Shown: piece after piece, positions 61,656 through 64,000 of the stretch
How the letters are laid out: each line of letters opens with the position of its first letter
How positions within the stretch are numbered: the first letter of the stretch is position 1
NCBI GenBank assembly: GCA_049324535.1
Contig: JBMOOG010000019.1
Coordinates: forward strand, 186,001 to 250,000
DNA length: 64,000 nt
Direction: 5' to 3'
From: JBMOOG01 sp049324535
Lineage (GTDB): Bacteria > Pseudomonadota > Alphaproteobacteria > Rhodobacterales > Rhodobacteraceae
The notes under the pieces: generated by a model
The model's input: the letters and a program-made list of their open reading frames with translations, nothing else
Told to the model about the DNA's origin: nothing
The model's database searches: none
Translations under genes and position numbers: made by a program

Positions 61656-61669
61656 CTGATCTGGGTCAA
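61656..61669. promoter_or_regulatory. FNR-like box (proximal to Rrf2 gene)
   Basis: CTGAT-CTGG-GTCAA fits TTGAT-N4-RTCAA with the first base changed. Centre is about 63 nt upstream of the Rrf2-gene start and 31 bp from the other box, roughly three helical turns. Confidence 0.45.
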
Positions 61670-61725
61670 ATCGGCGCAGCCGCGGATCCGCTAGGACACC
61701 AACAACGGACCAGACGGACGGGCTG

Positions 61726-62187
61726 ATGCGGCTGACCACACGGACGAACCTTGCGATGCGCGCGCTGATGTTCTGCGCGGTGAACGACGATCGCATCGTG
61801 CGCAAGCACGAGATCGCGGTGGGCTGCAACGCCTCGGAAAACCACCTCGCGCAGGTGGTGAACACGCTGGCCCAGCAGGGCTTCGTCGAGACGCACCGCG
61901 GCCGCTCCGGCGGGCTGCGGCTGGCGCGGCCGCCCGAGGCCATCTCGGTCGGCGCGGTGTTCCGGGCCTTCGAGACGGGCTCGCCCTTCGCCGAGTGCTT
62001 CGAGCCCGATTCGAACACCTGCCCGCTGACGGCCACCTGCCGGCTGCGGGTCGCGCTCGCCGCCGCGCTCGAGTCGTTCTACGCCGCGCTCGACCGGATC
62101 TCGCTGCGCGACCTGGTCGAGGACAACACGGGGCTGGAAACAATCCTGCGACTTCACGACAACCGTCGCCAACGTTTGTGTGCCTGA
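61726..62187 (+). CDS. Rrf2-family regulator, NsrR-like
   Basis: 153 residues. Winged-helix N-terminus (RTNLAMRALMF, CNASENHLAQVVNTLAQ, GRSGGLRLARP) and three Cys, Cys91, Cys99 and Cys105 (C-x7-C-x5-C), placed as in [Fe-S] NsrR regulators. It may sense nitric oxide or another redox signal and control the divergent operon. An FNR-like box lies between them. Confidence 0.88.
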   Translation: MRLTTRTNLAMRALMFCAVNDDRIVRKHEIAVGCNASENHLAQVVNTLAQQGFVETHRGRSGGLRLARPPEAISVGAVFRAFETGSPFAECFEPDSNTCPLTATCRLRVALAAALESFYAALDRISLRDLVEDNTGLETILRLHDNRRQRLCA

Positions 62188-62312
62188 CGCATCCCCCTTC
62201 TTGACCTTGCCGGTCGTACGCCATACTTGCGCCACGCCGCGGCCGATGTGACCGGCCAGACTGGCACGAGGCAGAGCCGGCGGCCGCAAGAGCCGCGCAA
62301 GGATTGGAAGAG

Positions 62313-62480
62313 ATGGCGAACGCGCAGATGAACGGTGGCAAGGCGCCGCAACCGCAGCAAGGCGGCTCCGGCAGCCGCCCGCAGCAGGCCCAGCAGCAGG
62401 GTCAGAGCGGCCGTCCCGAGGGTGACGAGGCCCCGCAGATGGGCGGCGTGGCGAACCTGACCGACTGGGCCTCGATCTGA
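62313..62480 (+). CDS. Small Gln/Gly/Pro-rich protein
   Basis: A 55-residue frame from the ATG at 62313 (GGAAGAG directly upstream) to TGA at 62480. Residues 10-45 are rich in Gln, Gly and Pro (GGKAPQPQQGGSG, RPQQAQQQG); the C-terminus QMGGVANLTDWASI looks different in composition. Third-position GC is high, as in coding DNA. Not recognised; it may be an unstructured peptide. A TTGACC at 62201-62206 could be the -35 box. Confidence 0.55.
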   Translation: MANAQMNGGKAPQPQQGGSGSRPQQAQQQGQSGRPEGDEAPQMGGVANLTDWASI

Positions 62481-62528
62481 GGCGAAGCCGGGGCTAGACT
62501 GTCCGGGCCCGCCAAGCCCGGACCCGCC

Positions 62529-62876
62529 ATGCCCCTGCCCGTCTCTTCGATCCCGAACCTCGGCCCCGCAACCGAAGCCGCCTTCGCGCGCGCGGGCATT
62601 CATTCGGCCGAGGAGCTGCGCGCCCTTGGCGCCGACGCCGCCTATCTGCGGCTGCTCCGATCGGGCACGCCCCCGCATTTCATCGGCTACTACGTCATCG
62701 TGATGGGCCTTCAGGGCCGACCCTGGAACGACTGCCGGGGCGAGGAAAAGGCCGCGCTGCGCCAGCGCTTCGACGCGCTCAAGGCCGAGGCCGGCGCGGA
62801 TGCGAAAAAGGGCCGCCTCCCGATGGAGGCGGCCCTCGATGCCCTGGGCGTGATCGAGCGCCCGCGCCGCGCCTGA
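62529..62876 (+). CDS. TfoX/Sxy C-terminal domain protein
   Basis: 115 residues with the TfoX_C pattern: SSIPNLGPATEAAFARAGIHSAEELRALGADAAYLRLL, split by a Gly-Thr-Pro turn, and later MGLQGRPWNDC. Only the C-terminal TfoX domain is present; the N-terminal domain of E. coli Sxy is missing. It may be linked to helix-hairpin-helix-type DNA contact. Its stop is next to the convergent ndk. Confidence 0.8.
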   Translation: MPLPVSSIPNLGPATEAAFARAGIHSAEELRALGADAAYLRLLRSGTPPHFIGYYVIVMGLQGRPWNDCRGEEKAALRQRFDALKAEAGADAKKGRLPMEAALDALGVIERPRRA

Positions 62877-62880
62877 CCGG

Positions 62881-63303
62881 TCAGCCGACCAGTTCGAGGC
62901 CCGAGAAGAAATAGGCGATCTCGACCGCCGCGGTTTCCGGCGCGTCCGAGCCGTGCACCGAGTTCTCGCCGACCGAAAGGGCGAATTCCTTGCGGATGGT
63001 GCCGTCCGCGGCGTTGGCCGGGTTGGTCGCGCCCATCACTTCGCGGTTCTTCGCGATGGCGTTCTCGCCCTCCAGCACCTGGACCACGACCGGGGCCGAG
63101 GCCATGAACTCGCACAGCTCGCCGTAGAAGGGACGCTCCTTGTGGACCTCGTAGAACTTGCCGGCCTGCTCGAGGCTGAGCTTGATTCGCTTCTGCGCGA
63201 CGATGCGCAGGCCCGCTTCCTCGAACTTGGCGTTGATTTTGCCGGTGAGGTTGCGCCGCGTCGCGTCGGGCTTGATGATCGAAAGGGTGCGTTCGATGGC
63301 CAT
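62881..63303 (-). CDS. ndk: Nucleoside diphosphate kinase
   Basis: 140 residues. TLSIIKPDA at the N-terminus and active-site His117 (NSVHGSDAPE) are intact. Interconverts nucleoside triphosphates. Stop codon is shared with a palindrome CTGACCGGTCAG (62873-62884) that also includes the TfoX-protein stop. Confidence 0.97.
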   Translation of the reverse strand: MAIERTLSIIKPDATRRNLTGKINAKFEEAGLRIVAQKRIKLSLEQAGKFYEVHKERPFYGELCEFMASAPVVVQVLEGENAIAKNREVMGATNPANAADGTIRKEFALSVGENSVHGSDAPETAAVEIAYFFSGLELVG

Positions 63304-63470
63304 CCTGTCACTTCCTGTCTGAGGGCGCAGGCCCCTGCCGGCGCCGCCTTCGTAGATCGCGCGCCTGCTAGCACGGGGCGCGCGGGAAGGAAACCACCCT
63401 TTCGTGACCGCACGATGCGGACCCAGCCGGCCGATTGACCGCAGGCGCCGGATCGGGCAAGCCCGGCGCC

Positions 63471-64000
63471 ATGCTCAGGATCGACGACATCAGCTATTCC
63501 ATCGCCGGCCGGCCGCTGTTCGAAGGCGCCTCGGCGACGATTCCGGACGGCCACAAGGTGGGCATCGTCGGGGCGAACGGCACCGGCAAGACCACGCTCT
63601 TCCGGCTGATCCGAGGCGAGCTCGCGCTCGAGGGCGGGATGATCGCGGTCCCGGCCCGGGCGCGCATCGGCGGGGTCGCGCAGGAAGTTCCCTCCTCGTC
63701 GATCTCGCTCCTCGACACGGTGCTGGCCGCCGACACCGAACGCGCCGCGCTCATGGCCGAGGCGGAAACCGCCCGCGATCCGCACCGCATCGCCGAGATC
63801 CAGCACCGGCTGGCCGACATCGACGCCTGGTCGGCCGAGGGCCGCGCCAGCGCGATCCTGCGCGGTCTGGGCTTCGACGCCGACGAGATCCGCAAGCCCT
63901 GCTCGGACTTTTCGGGCGGCTGGCGGATGCGGGTGGCGCTGGCGGGCGTGCTCTTCGCCCAGCCCGACATCCTCCTTCTGGACGAGCCGACGAACTATCT
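63471..64000 (+). CDS. ABC-F family ATPase, 3' end outside window
   Basis: About 176 residues visible from the ATG at 63471. First ATPase domain: Walker A GANGTGKTT (34-42), signature FSGGW and Walker B DILLLDEPTNY at the window edge. No membrane segment. ABC-F proteins (Uup/EttA/YheS) act on ribosomes. The gene continues beyond the window. Confidence 0.92.
   Translation, partial: MLRIDDISYSIAGRPLFEGASATIPDGHKVGIVGANGTGKTTLFRLIRGELALEGGMIAVPARARIGGVAQEVPSSSISLLDTVLAADTERAALMAEAETARDPHRIAEIQHRLADIDAWSAEGRASAILRGLGFDADEIRKPCSDFSGGWRMRVALAGVLFAQPDILLLDEPTNY

Noticed and set aside
62201..62229. Sigma70-like promoter before the Gln-rich small gene
   Set aside because: TTGACC is a fair -35, but the -10 candidate at 17-nt spacing (TACTTG) is poor; mentioned only within the gene entry.
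62873..62884. CTGACCGGTCAG palindrome as RutR operator
   Set aside because: It spans the two stop codons of convergent genes and lacks the 2-nt centre spacer of the RutR consensus.

Overview
The window is a gene-dense, GC-rich stretch of a Rhodobacteraceae-type alphaproteobacterial chromosome (Rhodobacter/Rhodovulum-like). Support comes from the very high third-position GC, a GapR-like DUF2312 protein, an NDUFA12-type complex I accessory protein, [4Fe-4S]-type PurF, a ScfR-family acyl-CoA regulator, surE-pcm-nlpD convergent with tatABC, and dispersed GC hairpin repeats typical of this family. No rRNA, tRNA, CRISPR array, prophage or insertion sequence was recognised. Genus assignment is inference.

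Layout. 1-5.5 kb: a left-truncated hypothetical gene, gapR-like gene, a divergent fadB/fadJ-like gene, a DksA/TraR zinc-finger gene and a YeeE/YedE pair with a DUF442 phosphatase/sulfurtransferase-like gene (sulfur handling). 5.6-11.9 kb: a lone SpoA-domain protein, then a minus-strand block with a symporter-domain sensor kinase (CrbS-like), a small membrane protein, a single receiver domain and a ScfR-type regulator, probably concerned with short-chain fatty acid/acetate metabolism. 11.9-27.7 kb: a reductive pyrimidine degradation region: an NMT1/THI5-type ABC importer, dihydropyrimidinase, N-carbamoyl-beta-alanine amidase, beta-alanine-type aminotransferase, PreA and PreT (dihydropyrimidine dehydrogenase), two paralogous RutR-like repressors, and palindromes matching the RutR consensus in two of the divergent promoters (a degenerate one before preT). 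A GH114-like protein, a DedA protein, two cupins and an atypical SDR are interleaved.

27.9-34 kb is housekeeping: accB-accC, aat, DUF2155, mlaD, NDUFA12, clpX and clpP. 34-41 kb holds a spermidine/putrescine-type ABC importer, an amidase and an N-carbamoylputrescine amidase-like gene, then a double CbiX-domain protein. 41-49.7 kb: radA, cvpA, purF, DUF1284, bioY, an SDR, surE, pcm, nlpD. 49.7-56.8 kb: DUF815 ATPase and tatCBA on the minus strand, a short DeoR/YafY-type HTH protein, an orphan ABC ATPase, a shortened phosphatase, a second atypical SDR, a Hint-domain protein and a secreted hypothetical. 57-64 kb: prfC, a SLAC1/TDT transporter - DUF5368 - sulfide:quinone reductase-like operon divergent from an NsrR-like Rrf2 regulator with two FNR-like boxes between them, a small Gln-rich protein, a TfoX C-terminal protein, ndk, and an ABC-F gene cut by the right edge.

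Best candidates for something not well described: the Rrf2/SQR-like/DUF5368/SLAC1 module; the symporter-domain kinase with its small two-helix partner; two SDRs sharing an SxxxR in place of YxxxK; and a dispersed hairpin repeat family with two alternative tails that forms large palindromes between convergent genes.
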